Source: Ficedula albicollis
Lineage: Eukaryota; Chordata; Aves; Passeriformes; Muscicapidae
Direction: 5' to 3'
NCBI RefSeq assembly: GCF_000247815.1
Contig: NW_004775881.1
Coordinates: 23,312-87,311 of the forward strand
DNA length: 64,000 nt
Shown: one piece after another, positions 12,701 to 25,005 of the stretch
Numbering within the stretch: position 1 is the first letter of the stretch
Layout: each line of letters begins with the position of its first letter
Notes under the pieces: generated by a model
Databases searched by the model: none
The model's input: only the letters and a program-made list of their open reading frames with translations
What the model was told of the DNA's origin: nothing
Made by a program: the position numbers and the translations under genes

Positions 12701-14387
12701 TGACAATTTGAAATTACTGGATTTTTTCAGATGATAAATGAAGTGTTTTATGCTATCAGATGAAATGAAAAATTCTGCTGGCTATATTTGCCATATTTCC
12801 TCACTTTTGCTCTTCCATAAAGGTCCACAGAACATTTTTGAATTGTTCTCAGGTGTGATTCCAAGGCACTGTAGTCAGTGGACTGCATACTTTGGAGTAA
12901 AAAAAAAATCAGTTTGGTGTGGTTTAAAGATGAGATGCAGAGACATACAAACAAGAAAAAAACTTTTAAGCCTTTGGTGTGCAAATTGTTCACTGAGTAA
13001 ATCCAACATCTCTGCAAAGCTCTTGCTCTTCCACTTGCTGTCTGATACACTTTACTGTACTCTTAACTGCTTCATATTCCTCCTCATTTTAATTACTTTT
13101 TGTTTATTTATGTACAAGTTGCAAAATTCAGAGATCCCTAGGCTTTAGTTTTAAGAAAAAAGTATGGGTGTATATTGAATAATGTAGATAAGTGTGAGGA
13201 GGTTAATGTGAATCCAGGACCTTCTTCAAATCTCTCAGTTCAGGTTTGTAGTAAGCCTTGGTACACGCTGGATGGGCTTTTGTAAAATGGCCAAATGATG
13301 AAAAAAAGGTGTGTGGGGTGGTTGAACTCTCAGGGGGGTCCTGCAATGGCTCTTACACAGCTGCAACAAGACATGCCTGCCTCTTCACCTGGTCATGCCA
13401 CATTTCTTTCACTTTGATGGAGTACCACCCTGGGCTGTGGGAGTTTCCATCAGGGGGACTACAGGAAATCTTTCAAACTGAGCTCTCCTCAGTAAATCCT
13501 GGCCAATTTCAGGCAAATGAAGATGAATAAAAATCTTCCTTGCTTGGTCCCATGCAGTATTTTAGACACCATTTTCCTCAGCATGGTTGCTTTGACTCAA
13601 CAGCCCCTCCTCAGCACAGAGGCAAATTCTTGTCTCTGGTGTTGGGAAGTTTCCCTACTCCTGTTGACCTCAGGGCTCAGCTCTGCTGTGGAAGTGAGAT
13701 GCTGCAAGTCAGCTGTGTGATTGCATCTTTCAGCTGCCTGAAACAGTGGCCTCTTTGCCCATCTGTTCAGCAGAGCTGCAGGAATCCCGGGGCAACAGCA
13801 GCTCCCACTGCATTTCAGAAAGATGTGACCAATACTCACACAGCTCTGCTAGTTTCAGAATTAATGGTATCATGGCATAATCACACTATTCAGGCAGGGC
13901 TTAGAAAGGGGGCCAAGTGCAGGGCTGCTCAATGAGTTAACAAATGCTCATGGAATGTTTTTTCAGAATGAGGTGGGGAAATTCTCTAGGTAGGATAAGA
14001 AAGTTGTTGATTTGCATCATGTCCCAGCCAAAGCTGTGAGAAAGAAAAGAATATTCTTTCTCTCACTGATGTGTTTTAACCTCCCTTTGCAGAGATGGGG
14101 CTCATCCAGTGAGAATGCTGGGTTGCTGCAGGTTACTCAGGAGACGGTTTATTGTGCAAGCAAGTTTCAGCAATGCTGGATTTTGTTTGGGATTTTTGTT
14201 TTTTTTAAAGCACCATAACAACCATGTTAAATTGATTTGTGTGAGCCATGGAAGCTGTTCAATGAGGAGAAGGCCAGTTGTTCATCAGTCTATCTTTTTC
14301 TCCTGTCCCTATGTGTATCCAGGGAATCTCAGACCTTCCAATAATCCCAGAAACACAATCACATGGTATGGTACGATTTGTGTTTGA
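9751..14387. other. intergenic, no feature supported
   Basis: This is AT-rich sequence with scattered short frames in several overlapping phases (for example 12738-13148 +). I recognise no repeat family or exon. Confidence 0.55.
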
Positions 14388-14942
14388 TGTCTTGGTTTGA
14401 AAGACAGGTGTCTTCTAGGAAAGGCAAGAGCTTCCCTTGGATTGGAGAATGTAAACCCCCTCCCTCTGAATGAGTACAATTTTGAAATTAAGGGGCTCTC
14501 AGACAAAGATATGGGGATAACAGGAATAACAGTTCTTTACTAGTATGTATAATAAGACAAAAAAACCAACAACAACTATGGAATTAATAGCAAGCAGAAC
14601 CAGTACCAGAACAAGGAACTCAGTCCCAGTCCTCTCAGCCACAGGCACGTTCCCTTTGGTGAAGTTCCCGTCACAGCCGGCAGGGAGCGCTGGTGGCTCC
14701 CCGTGGACAGGGCAGGGGCGATGATTCCCCCGTGGCTGCAGGGGGCGCTGTGGCGCGAGCTCGGGGAGCACACGGTAATGGCCGAGATGGGAAGGGATGA
14801 AAAAGAGAAGCTTTGCTTCACGAACCCTGGGCATTGTAGGTGCTGGTGCTCCAGCAGGACTCTCAGAAACAGCAAGCTGAAATGATAGCTGCTCTGCATA
14901 GTTGAGATCAGATGACGTCAGGCCCAGACAACCTGTACTAAA
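14388..14942 (-). mobile_element. LTR, same family as those at 21,069 and 27,282; upstream end uncertain
   Basis: On the minus strand it ends agtaaagaactgttattcc, then gagagccccttaattt, gtttacattctcc and tttcaaaccaagaca, which is shared nearly word for word with the two related LTRs. Its other part is GC-rich (gggggcgctgtggcgcgagc near 14,740) and not shared. The minus-strand start near tgtgtttagtac (14,942) is a guess, and I found no matching duplication for the tttga next to the certain end. Confidence 0.65.
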
Positions 14943-15567
14943 CACACCTTGGAATTTGCTCTCAATGTTAAATGTTCTTCCTGGAAAACAGCTGACTTAT
15001 TTTCTCTTCCTTCAAAGTTTCTTCACTTTTTTTTAGTCCTATATGACAAATCTACATCTGTGTAAGATGCCAGACTAGAATCTGTACTAGCTGCCAGACG
15101 TTCCCCTCCAGGAGAAACAAAGCAAACCCAACCATGCCCAGCACAGTCACTGCAGTAAATAAATTTTCATTGAAAACTGCCAGGGTATCCAAAGGGTCCC
15201 AAATAGTCACTTACCTCAGGTTTTTCATTAAAGATGGTTAAAGTGTTCTAAATTGCTATGTATCTTGTAACTTCAAACAGATTGTTCACGATATTAACTT
15301 GTTACAGATTGTTCACGATGTTAACTTGTTAAGTATGTAACACTCTGCTGTCACACCAGCGACTCCCATTATGGAAATCACCACATGCACCCATAAGCCT
15401 CTTCAACCGAGAGATCCAGTAAAGAAAGAAAAACCTTCATAGACCACAAACCGACCATAGACCTAGATCTCAAACCAATGCACTTAATGAGCGAGAAGAT
15501 CAGCTCTGTAAAGCACTGAACTGTCTCCTCACCTTCATCTGCTGAGCAGCAGATAGTAGAGACACCC

Positions 15568-16574
15568 GTAGTACACAATGCAATGTGGAGACTTTGGACA
15601 TGTCTGTGAGGTTGAAATTTCTGTTCCTACGGCAGGACCTTCTCCCCGTGTCACCAGGGGTGACGGCGGCAGAAGGCATTGGCACCGACGACCCCCATTC
15701 TCTAGATAAAGAGCTGGTGATTCAATTAACAGTCGCTATGTGCTAGTAGAGTCAGCCCTAGATTTGGTGCCAATAAGAGGTGCTGTATGACTCCTAAGTG
15801 TTTCTTGATAACACTGAGTAGAAAAGGGATAGTCATGTTACTGCTAATATTTAGTATTGAAATATGGACAGCATGAAGCTATTTCCCTTAACAAAGTAAA
15901 CTCATAAAAACATTGAATGTTAATGGACAAATATATGTTAATAATCTGATAATTTAAGAATTTGTTTGCTGTAAAGTTTATAAGCCAGACATCCTAGCTA
16001 GGCAGCGTTTTGTGTGCTATGCTTAGTTAGCTGTACTCGTAGCGTACATATGTTACATCTGTTCTCATTAGTGCCTTGGATTTTTTTAGGAATAAGTACA
16101 CTATGAAAAACAACCCACTTCAGACATTGTACACAGAAGTAATTTGCTTCATTACCCTGGAATTCTTCCAGAGAAGATCTGCATGTCTTTTGATTCACTA
16201 ATCTGTCTTTATTAATCAGTGTTGTTCCCCAAGACACACTGTCAGTATTCCTGTGAAAATGTCCTCTAATGCAGTAAAAAGGATTAGCATCCATTAATCT
16301 CTTCTAAATTGCTTTTTTCTACTTTTGATTGCTGAAATGTGATAAAGTAAATAAAATTGCACGCTTTTCTTGCTTCTCTCATATTTCATGGATATTGTTA
16401 CTACTTTATTTATAAATAAATAAAGGTCAGCACATTCACACACATACAATTGAAAATGTCAGCTTGAGTCCCTTGCTGCTGCAAGCTGTAACATATCAAG
16501 CACCACCATTAATGTAGTGACTGTTTTCTACTGGATAAGACACTTCGAACAGTTTCTTCTTGTGCTGTGTCACT
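15568..16574. repeat. tandem duplication of 1,007 bp, copy A
   Basis: It starts gtagtacacaatgc. It repeats immediately as copy B with a constant 1,007-bp offset and no spacer. I see only three differences, all in the first 70 bp and all C/G-to-T/A type changes at CpG (acaatg/acgatg, gacatg/gacgtg, acggca/acagca). No gene is recognised in it; both copies carry the same 98-codon minus-strand frame, without a recognised homologue. Confidence 0.95.
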
Positions 16575-17581
16575 GTAGTACACGATGCAATGTGGAGACT
16601 TTGGACGTGTCTGTGAGGTTGAAATTTCTGTTCCTACAGCAGGACCTTCTCCCCGTGTCACCAGGGGTGACGGCGGCAGAAGGCATTGGCACCGACGACC
16701 CCCATTCTCTAGATAAAGAGCTGGTGATTCAATTAACAGTCGCTATGTGCTAGTAGAGTCAGCCCTAGATTTGGTGCCAATAAGAGGTGCTGTATGACTC
16801 CTAAGTGTTTCTTGATAACACTGAGTAGAAAAGGGATAGTCATGTTACTGCTAATATTTAGTATTGAAATATGGACAGCATGAAGCTATTTCCCTTAACA
16901 AAGTAAACTCATAAAAACATTGAATGTTAATGGACAAATATATGTTAATAATCTGATAATTTAAGAATTTGTTTGCTGTAAAGTTTATAAGCCAGACATC
17001 CTAGCTAGGCAGCGTTTTGTGTGCTATGCTTAGTTAGCTGTACTCGTAGCGTACATATGTTACATCTGTTCTCATTAGTGCCTTGGATTTTTTTAGGAAT
17101 AAGTACACTATGAAAAACAACCCACTTCAGACATTGTACACAGAAGTAATTTGCTTCATTACCCTGGAATTCTTCCAGAGAAGATCTGCATGTCTTTTGA
17201 TTCACTAATCTGTCTTTATTAATCAGTGTTGTTCCCCAAGACACACTGTCAGTATTCCTGTGAAAATGTCCTCTAATGCAGTAAAAAGGATTAGCATCCA
17301 TTAATCTCTTCTAAATTGCTTTTTTCTACTTTTGATTGCTGAAATGTGATAAAGTAAATAAAATTGCACGCTTTTCTTGCTTCTCTCATATTTCATGGAT
17401 ATTGTTACTACTTTATTTATAAATAAATAAAGGTCAGCACATTCACACACATACAATTGAAAATGTCAGCTTGAGTCCCTTGCTGCTGCAAGCTGTAACA
17501 TATCAAGCACCACCATTAATGTAGTGACTGTTTTCTACTGGATAAGACACTTCGAACAGTTTCTTCTTGTGCTGTGTCACT
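16575..17581. repeat. tandem duplication of 1,007 bp, copy B
   Basis: It starts gtagtacacgatgc directly after cact at the end of copy A and ends gtgctgtgtcact, before the unique gcagcagtgattgg. The lack of net indels over about 1 kb means a very recent event or a false duplication in the assembly. Confidence 0.95.
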
Positions 17582-20500
17582 GCAGCAGTGATTGGCTTCT
17601 GCAACCAAATTGTCCTAATCTGACACTGTTAATGTTCAGCCCAATGGCCAGTTCATAATGTGTTTTACTCTGTTGTCACCTTTTCTTTTCCCTTCAGGTA
17701 ACATCCCAGTTTTCTATCAGTCTAAACATCTCATCTTCTCTGTCCTTCTTTTTGCAAACAGCTTCTTGTTCCTGGTTTTCCTTTGCATAGCTGCCTACCC
17801 ACTAGTGTTCTAAATTGACATATGATTTCCACTGGAAATGCTTTATTCAACCTACCTATATAAGACTGACTGAATTTCTTTGTCTAAAATATAGTTTATC
17901 TTTCCATGTCAATCTGTAGAACACTTTAAATTTTAGCCCACTTTGCATTTAGATACATGTCACTCATTAACCATCCTTTCAAAATTTATTCTAAATTCTC
18001 CCATACTCCTGAGGTCAAACTTACAGGACTGTATTAATTAATTAATATTATTTTCCTATTCTTAATGCAGACATTACTTATACTATTCTCAAATGACATG
18101 GCTTCTAACTGGATAGACTATAATAAAAATACTTGCTACAAGGCTATAGCAGACAACTATTTCTGTGATGTATCATTATAATGGAACTGTGAAAATGAAA
18201 GGTGTAGTTCTGTCTAGCTTTATTTTCTGAAAGAAACTTCTAATCGTGATAAGGTGAAAGAGCTCACTTGTATGCAATATAGGTGAGAAATTCTTGTCTG
18301 TTTATTTTTACTTACCCCTTATTCTTTTTAGTGTATACATGGGTTTTCATTTCAGTTGCTGTTTACCAAAACAGATCTTGGAATAAGAATGGAAATAAAA
18401 TGAATAATACAGCGATTTCTCTTAAAAAATTAAGAAGTCAACCTTTGTCATTTTACACAGAAAGGAAAATTACTTTGGTATCTCACTTCTCACCAGCTAA
18501 GTTGGTAATAGCAATTGAGAAGCACTGAAATGATGTTCTTAAAGGGCTGTTCTCATTTTGATAGGGCTCTTTCCCTGCATTTTACCAATTTTTGAGCATT
18601 CATCAACAATCTTGAATGCAACCTTACATGGCAGTACATGTAATAATCATTTTATAGTATCTTATTTACATAGCGAATATGATGATAAATTATGCCAGCT
18701 GTGTATTCATTCACATTGTGGTCAGCTGAATCTAATCCCCATATCAATCTAATTTAATTACTTTGATGGGAATTCTTTTTTTAACTCTCTTCTTCTTTGT
18801 TTGATTATGAACTTAACCTTAGAAAAACAGAATGTCATCTTTTGAATTGAGATTACGAATGGCATTTAGACAAGACCTGTTCTCTTTTAAAAAAAGCTTT
18901 GAATTTTCTAATAAACCAAGGCTGTGTTGGGGAGCACTGCATCACATTTTTTTTTCATAGTGCTGCTATGTTGGTTTCACATGGTATTAGGTAGGGAATT
19001 GTTCAGGAGCAATTAAGGAACAGAGTAAGTGTAGTTCTGCATCACCGGGAGTCCATCGGTGAAGGTCTTTAGTAATATGCTGACATCAGGGAAGTTACTG
19101 CCAGATGGTCCAACTATGGACCAAAGAATATTCTTTGATTTCACTCCATCTTCCATTTTAGTTTTCAGTTTGCTGCATATGGATTTCTCAGATGATGAGG
19201 TCTGTTTAAGGGGCAGTCAGACTTATTTCAGCTGAACTGTGCACATGGATATAGTAAGCAAAATTTGGCCCACTTTGTTTCAACTTACTGTGTCTTGTAG
19301 AAATGTCCTTGAGCCAAAAAATTTACACATTTAAAAATGTTCAGATCAGCATTTGCATTTTTTTCCTTTTTAAGAGCTTTGAAAAAGGGTAGAAAAAGAA
19401 AATCTAAGTATGGTTATCATCTAAATTGCATTGTGTGATTGACTCTAATAATAAAAATTTCTAACAGAAACACATAAATTCGTACAGAAGTTCAGTGAAA
19501 AGATATGATCTGTAATAACTTCTCAAACCCCAATTTTACATTGATAGCAAATAAAAAATAGTAGAAAAAAACTTTGTTGGCTTTCTTACTAGCTAATAAT
19601 GCAGAATCCATGCACATATTTAATACATTTTTAAATAGAAAGGACAGTTTGATAAATGTGTGCGCCAGTATTGCAATCACACACAGAATGGACAGCTGTA
19701 CTATCATTTCCCCATCAGTAATGCAGGGTTTACAATCATATTAGACACTAATGTAAATGTCTTTATGTTTTCTCTTTGCTTAGATCTAAAATTATTTAGC
19801 TAATGGATTCTTTATTGCATTATGCCTTGTGGTTGTGCAGCTTGTTTAATTTGGTACCTTACCTACCATTTTCTATAGTAGGTGAGAAGATCATATAGTG
19901 TAGAAAGCTGTTATTTAATAAAATTTTTGGAGCCTTGACAAGGTGTTTTGTGTTTCAGAGATCTCCATCTCAGGTTAAATATTTACATGGCTTTGCAGCT
20001 ACATGTTCACATGGACATATAGCTTCTCATCTGTTGGAGTCTTGTACCTGAGGAAGATGAGAATTTAAAAGTTGTGTAAAACATTTTAAAATTTATTTTG
20101 GAAAGATTTCTAATTCTCTTAAGACAGCCCCCAGATATTCATGATTTTATTGCCCCTCAGAAGTGACCAGCCATTACCTGTTTCTTGGCCGGATCACATG
20201 CTTCCTTTATGGATAGTCACAATATTATTATCTAATAATAAGCAGAATGGAGATGAATTGTCTGTAGACCTTGCAGCCTTTGTGTAAACCTTTGAAAAGA
20301 TTTTAATGTACAAAGAGGGATTAGCACTGGGCACCCCAAAAATGTACTGTATTCTTGCAGTCTGGCAAGTACTTAGCAGTCCAGATAAGCTTCATAATGT
20401 GATGTTGAATTTTCCTCACTTGTCTTGAGACAAAAAAAGCTGACAATGGATTGCAATTTCTTTTGGTACTGTAATATATTGTTACAGAAATCTGCTAAGT

Positions 20501-21068
20501 ATAATTGAGCTTTGTTGAATGCAGAGATGAACTTACCCTCCTACATTAATCTTTCTCTGCAGGTATTTTTTCATATTAGTTACAGGACAGTAGGTTTTTC
20601 TAAACGATCTAAGTGACATAAGATCACAGATTTCATTCAGAATCAATTTTCAAGTCTCAATTTTTTTTAAAGCAAACAAACAAACAAAAAAACCCCAACA
20701 ACAACAACAACAAAACCCTCTAAACAAATTCCATATGTACTTCAGAAAAACTCAGGGGAGTTGATTTCATGTCTGCTTAGTCTTTTAAAGGCAGTGTGGG
20801 AAGTTGTCATTATCTCCAAATCCCAGCTTCTTATGCTAAAAGTAGCAGCTGAAACTTATGCTTATCTGACTTGTGACCCATCATGAGCCTGAATTCCCAG
20901 CTTCTCACTGCTGCAGTTCCCACACTTCTCAGCTATGGAGTAGTCTAGCGGCACTGATTTACTTGAAGGAAATCCTGAAAATTCTGTTTGGTAGGAAACA
21001 CAGATAATTTGAATTTTTATTCCTTTAGGGAACAAATGTTCCCTAGATATGTTCTGAAGGTTGATATT
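17582..21068. other. intergenic, only a small microsatellite recognised
   Basis: This is AT-rich, single-copy-looking sequence with no frame above 81 codons. The CAA/CAAA repeat at 20,672 is the only clear element. Confidence 0.55.
20672..20716. repeat. (CAAA)n/(CAA)n microsatellite
   Basis: A gcaaacaaacaaacaaaa run is followed by ccccaacaacaacaacaac. It is a short simple repeat. Confidence 0.85.
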
Positions 21069-21839
21069 TGTCCTGGTTTGAAGGACAGTCGTCTGCCAAT
21101 AAAGGCAGAAGCTTCTCTTTGAAATGGAGAATGTAAACCCCCTTCCTCCAAATTATTATTATAATTTTGAAATTAAGGGGCTTTCAGGCAAAGATAGGGG
21201 AATTGGGAATAACAGCTCTTTACTAGGAAAATTAAAATAGAAATACAGTATTTAAAAGAAAAATCCCAACCCTAACAGAGTCAGAATACAACCTGACACC
21301 TTGTCAGTCAGGGTTTTGGTAGCAGTCTGATTAAATGGTGGCTACAGTCCTCCTGCAGTGGCAGATGTGATTCAGCTGAAGCAGTGGTCCTGTAGAAAGG
21401 TGCAGTTTTCCTCTGAAGGTCCAGGGATGATGTGGAAAGGTCTGGTGTTCCTCTGGAATCCAGTGGAAAGATGGAGAACTTGCTGTTCAAAATATCAGTT
21501 TTTTATCTAAGTAGGAAAGGTTTGGCTCCTCCCCCTGGCTGGAGCATCTCCCAATGGGATGATGTAATTTTATCAGTCATACAGTGGGACTCAATGGGCC
21601 GGCAGCAGATGATATCTTCCTGGAGGGAGGATGGGCTGTGGGAAAGATAAAGATGATTGCCCCAGCTGGTTTAAAGCTGGCCCATGTTTGTGGAAGAGAT
21701 AAAGGTGATTGCCCTACCTTGTCTTAAAGATGGCACATTAGCAGATAGTGTGTGCCACAGAGATAAGGCAATCACTACCCCACCCGGCTTCAACAGATGG
21801 TGATAGAATACACATTTCTGGCAGCATCAACTCAACACA
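21069..21839 (-). mobile_element. solo LTR (771 bp), probable 5-bp target duplication
   Basis: The + strand runs from tgtcctggtttgaagg to catcaactcaacaca with TG...CA ends. The flanks are atatt (left) and gtatt (right), a 5-bp duplication with one change. The minus strand carries agtaaagagctgttattccc, then aagccccttaatttc, gtttacattctcc and ttcaaaccaggaca. The AGTAAA may serve as poly(A) signal. A degenerate repeat of aaagataaaggtgattgccc type occurs near 21,640-21,770. There is no internal viral region. Confidence 0.8.
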
Positions 21840-24534
21840 GTATTGTAGTAGAAACATGAGAATTGCAACCCAGCTATGCTCTGAAGTCCTTTAGATGACT
21901 TTTGGAAATCCTATGCTGAAATCTCAGTTTTGTATAGGTAGATTTCTCTGGCTGCATTCAAGAAGGATCAGAATCAGGAAGCAGTTATTGCCAAGTTTTC
22001 TGTGCCAAGGAGAAGATCATGTATTGATGAGCTAAATTTGAACTTTCGCTTCGTTTTACCATTTGTGATCATTATTATTGCCTACACTAGAGTAATTATC
22101 AGTTTGGCCAATGCTGCAGCTATTAAGTTCCATCATTGGAGAGATACAAATATAAAGAGGCAGAAAAATACCGTCCCAACTTAATCCATGTATTCTGACA
22201 TCAAGGCAAAAATTGCCACTTTTCAGTATAAGAAACTTTACTTGTAAAAAATGTTTTCTCTGTCTCTCTGCTTATCTTAGGTGATTTCATGTCTACTCAT
22301 AGTATATCCATTCAATGTTTCAGAAAGAGTGGTGGGTGGTGCAGTGCAGAGAAGAAACAGAGAGCAACAACAAAAAACAACAACAAAAAAAAAATCAGGT
22401 TTTTGTTCTAGCAATTGAAGACTTCAGTGTCACTAGACCTGGGAGATTTTTCCAAAAATTAGTCACGAGAAATGAGCTCTTTCTTTTCCAGCCCTTGGTA
22501 TTTCAGCTGAGCTACAGAAGTTTACAGAGCTGTTCTTAATGATATGGAATAATGGTTCAGAATAAAATAATTCTGACTACAAAACGTAAGAAACAAGGAG
22601 AAAAGAAATCAAGTTTACATGAAGACCGAAGGTCCTGCATTCTTAGGAATGGAAGATAAAGAAACAGAGATCTTGTTACATTGTGGCAGTTTTTGGTAGG
22701 CTATGAAAGTGAAGACATTCTAATTATCAGGAGGCTGGGGGGGAGGGTTGTGTATTTTTGTGTTTTGTTAAACAATTCAGGATTTCAAGTGAGAGAAGTA
22801 GCTGTTACGTAATATCTAGCACAGAAAGACCCTAAGGTTTATGTGCACTTCCCTTGGCATGGAGTCAAGCAGGGGTAAAGCACTTATGTTTCTATGTTTC
22901 TTAAAATGACTTTTCAACAAGCAATGGTTCTGTTATCTCAGGGGAGCAGTCTAGGCCAGACTTGACAATGGAGTTGCATCATAGGCTGCTGTCCCAATGG
23001 AGATGGGAATAAGCAGACAGCTTCCCTTAGAGACCACTGTTGAGATTACAGCAGCTTGTCAGAAGTACCAAAAGAGTAATTGCACATCACTAGAACACGT
23101 CCCTCTCTGTCACGTGGCAGAAAAAGTTGATATTGGCTTGGCAGGGAAAGGAAAGAGAATTGTTTATTGCAAATGGGAAAAGCTTTAGGCCGATATTTCT
23201 ATCCCATAACGCATTCTCACTCCTTCCTTGCGGAAGCCTTTAAGAACTTGTACACTTTTATTCCCAATGGTTTACAGCCTTATATGTTTTCTAAGTTTTG
23301 AATCTAAATCGCTGTTCTGGTTTGTTGTGGGTTTTTTTTGTTGTTGTTTCAAAGTCAAGGTTCTCCAAACTTCAGCTGTTTGCTTGGGGAAAACCATTCC
23401 ACTGCCTAGTACATTTCATTGTGAAGCAACGTTTTCCCAATGATCTGATTATTCTTGATTTCTTCCTGTAAATGCTTAGATCCTTCTCTTTATTTTAACC
23501 CACAGATTTCCTAGTTTCACGTCTTCAAATATTTGTAGATTTTTTGGTAAGCTGTTCTTATGTCCTCTTCATTTTAGGTCTGTTGGACTATTTGGATGTC
23601 TGCCCTGTGTATCCTTTTATTTATTTTCTCATATTAAGGTGATTGGCACTGAATGCATAGTCCTAAAGTGATTCTTTCCTATGTACATCTTCTGCTTACA
23701 CCTCTGTTTGTACAGCCTAATCTTTCATTTGATTTGTTGCCAAAGTGCTTGGCAAATTTGTCTTTCACAAATACCTTTTGAAGGTCATTCCTAAAAGTTT
23801 CCTGCCTTCCTCTGGTGCCAAAATGCAAGTTGCCTAATTTAAAGTCTTGAAGCACATTAGCATAGTGAAATGATTGAAAAGTTTATTGGGTAGTGGAAAG
23901 CTTTCAGGTTAACAGTTTTGCATTCATAGGTGATTGCAAGGAATGCAAGGTGGGAATAGAAGAATATCTGGGTAATATCTGTACCTAAGGAAAACCTATG
24001 CTAGCCTGTGACTGCTGTAATGAGCCTTGGGGCCACTGGCAGGTGACCTCTTTCAGCTCCTCTGCCTTACCCTCAGGGTGGACCACCATGAAGTAGCTAC
24101 AAGATGAGTAGTAGAGTGCAAAAGCTAATTTAAAACTGCAGCTGAATTTTCTTCCCTGTTTTTGCCAAATACTTTGTGATCAGCATTGCTGCCTCCCTGA
24201 GTGCTCACCTTTTGGAGGGCACAGGCCTCTGCTCAACAGCAGTTCACACCCTTTGTAACTGCACAGGTACTGCTAAGCTTTATTGGAGCTAGTGTTCACT
24301 TGACCAGTTTTGTACAAGGGTGAACAACCTTGCACAATACAATACCTTTTCTTAATAGCTATAGTACATTTCCTCCTGGTTTTCTAATTGTATCTTCTTT
24401 ATATCTCTGCTGTGTTCCTGAAATCCTGGTGTGGGATTTGTTTTACTCTAAGGCATTTGGGGTGTTTTACCAGTCTGTGTTTTCGTAGCCTATTTCTCAA
24501 GGCATTTTCATTACTGTAAGAACAGTAGTGAGAT
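21840..24534. other. intergenic, no feature supported
   Basis: A short frame at about 22,000-22,180 (+) is hydrophobic (FRFVLPFVIIIIAYTRVI) but is too short to assign. Nothing else was recognised. Confidence 0.5.
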
Positions 24535-25005
24535 AAAATATAAAGGGAACTTGCAAGAAAGATTGAGAGAGGATTTTTTACCAAGGCTTCTAGTGACAAG
24601 GAACAATGGTTTTAAACTAAAAAAGAGTAGAATTAGATTTGACATAAAGAAGCTTTTTTTTTTTTTTTTTTTTTTTTTTTCCCCAGTTGTTTTCAAAAGT
24701 TTAAACTGTCCTGGAGGATATAAAAAGCAGGTTTTTTTCCTTGGTGGAAGAGACAGACATATTGGTCAAAATGGAAGTGCTGTTTTCACAAGAGAAAAGT
24801 GGCAATAGTGTAGTTACTGATGAGAGTGATCAGACACTGAAACAGGTTGTTGTGGATGTAGTTTTGCTGGAAATGTTCAAAGTCAGGTTGGATGGAGCTT
24901 TGAGCAACCTGACCTAGTGAAAGATGCTCCTGCCTGTCACAGAGGGGTTGGGCTAGATGAAATTTAAAGGTCCTTCCCAACCCAAACCCTTTTATGATTC
25001 AGTCC
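24535..25005 (+). mobile_element. CR1 LINE 3' end, interrupted by a T-rich insertion
   Basis: The left part reads NNGFKLKKSRIRFDIKK in the + frame, matching a CR1 ORF2 C-terminus. The right part (24828-25000) has the canonical CR1 end: gtcaggttggatggagcttt, gagcaacctgacctagtg, ggttgggctagatgaa and cttcccaacccaaaccc. Between them, 24649-24820 holds a run of about 28 T followed by non-CR1 sequence that replaces the expected segment. Boundaries are approximate. Confidence 0.8.
24653..24680. repeat. poly-T run inside CR1
   Basis: There are about 28 T followed by cccc. It marks the left edge of the non-CR1 segment that interrupts the CR1 fragment. Confidence 0.85.

Noticed and set aside
14499..14945. 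148-codon minus-strand frame
   Set aside because: It lies inside the LTR at 14,388-14,942 and has no retroviral protein motif.
15998..17301. Two identical 98-codon minus-strand frames
   Set aside because: Their identity comes from the 1,007-bp tandem duplication and not from selection on a protein; no homologue or conserved motif was recognised.
21960..22184. Hydrophobic frame resembling a receptor transmembrane segment (FRFVLPFVIIIIAYTRVI)
   Set aside because: It has only about 80 open codons in AT-rich DNA, without neighbouring receptor motifs; the likeness is too short to call a pseudogene.
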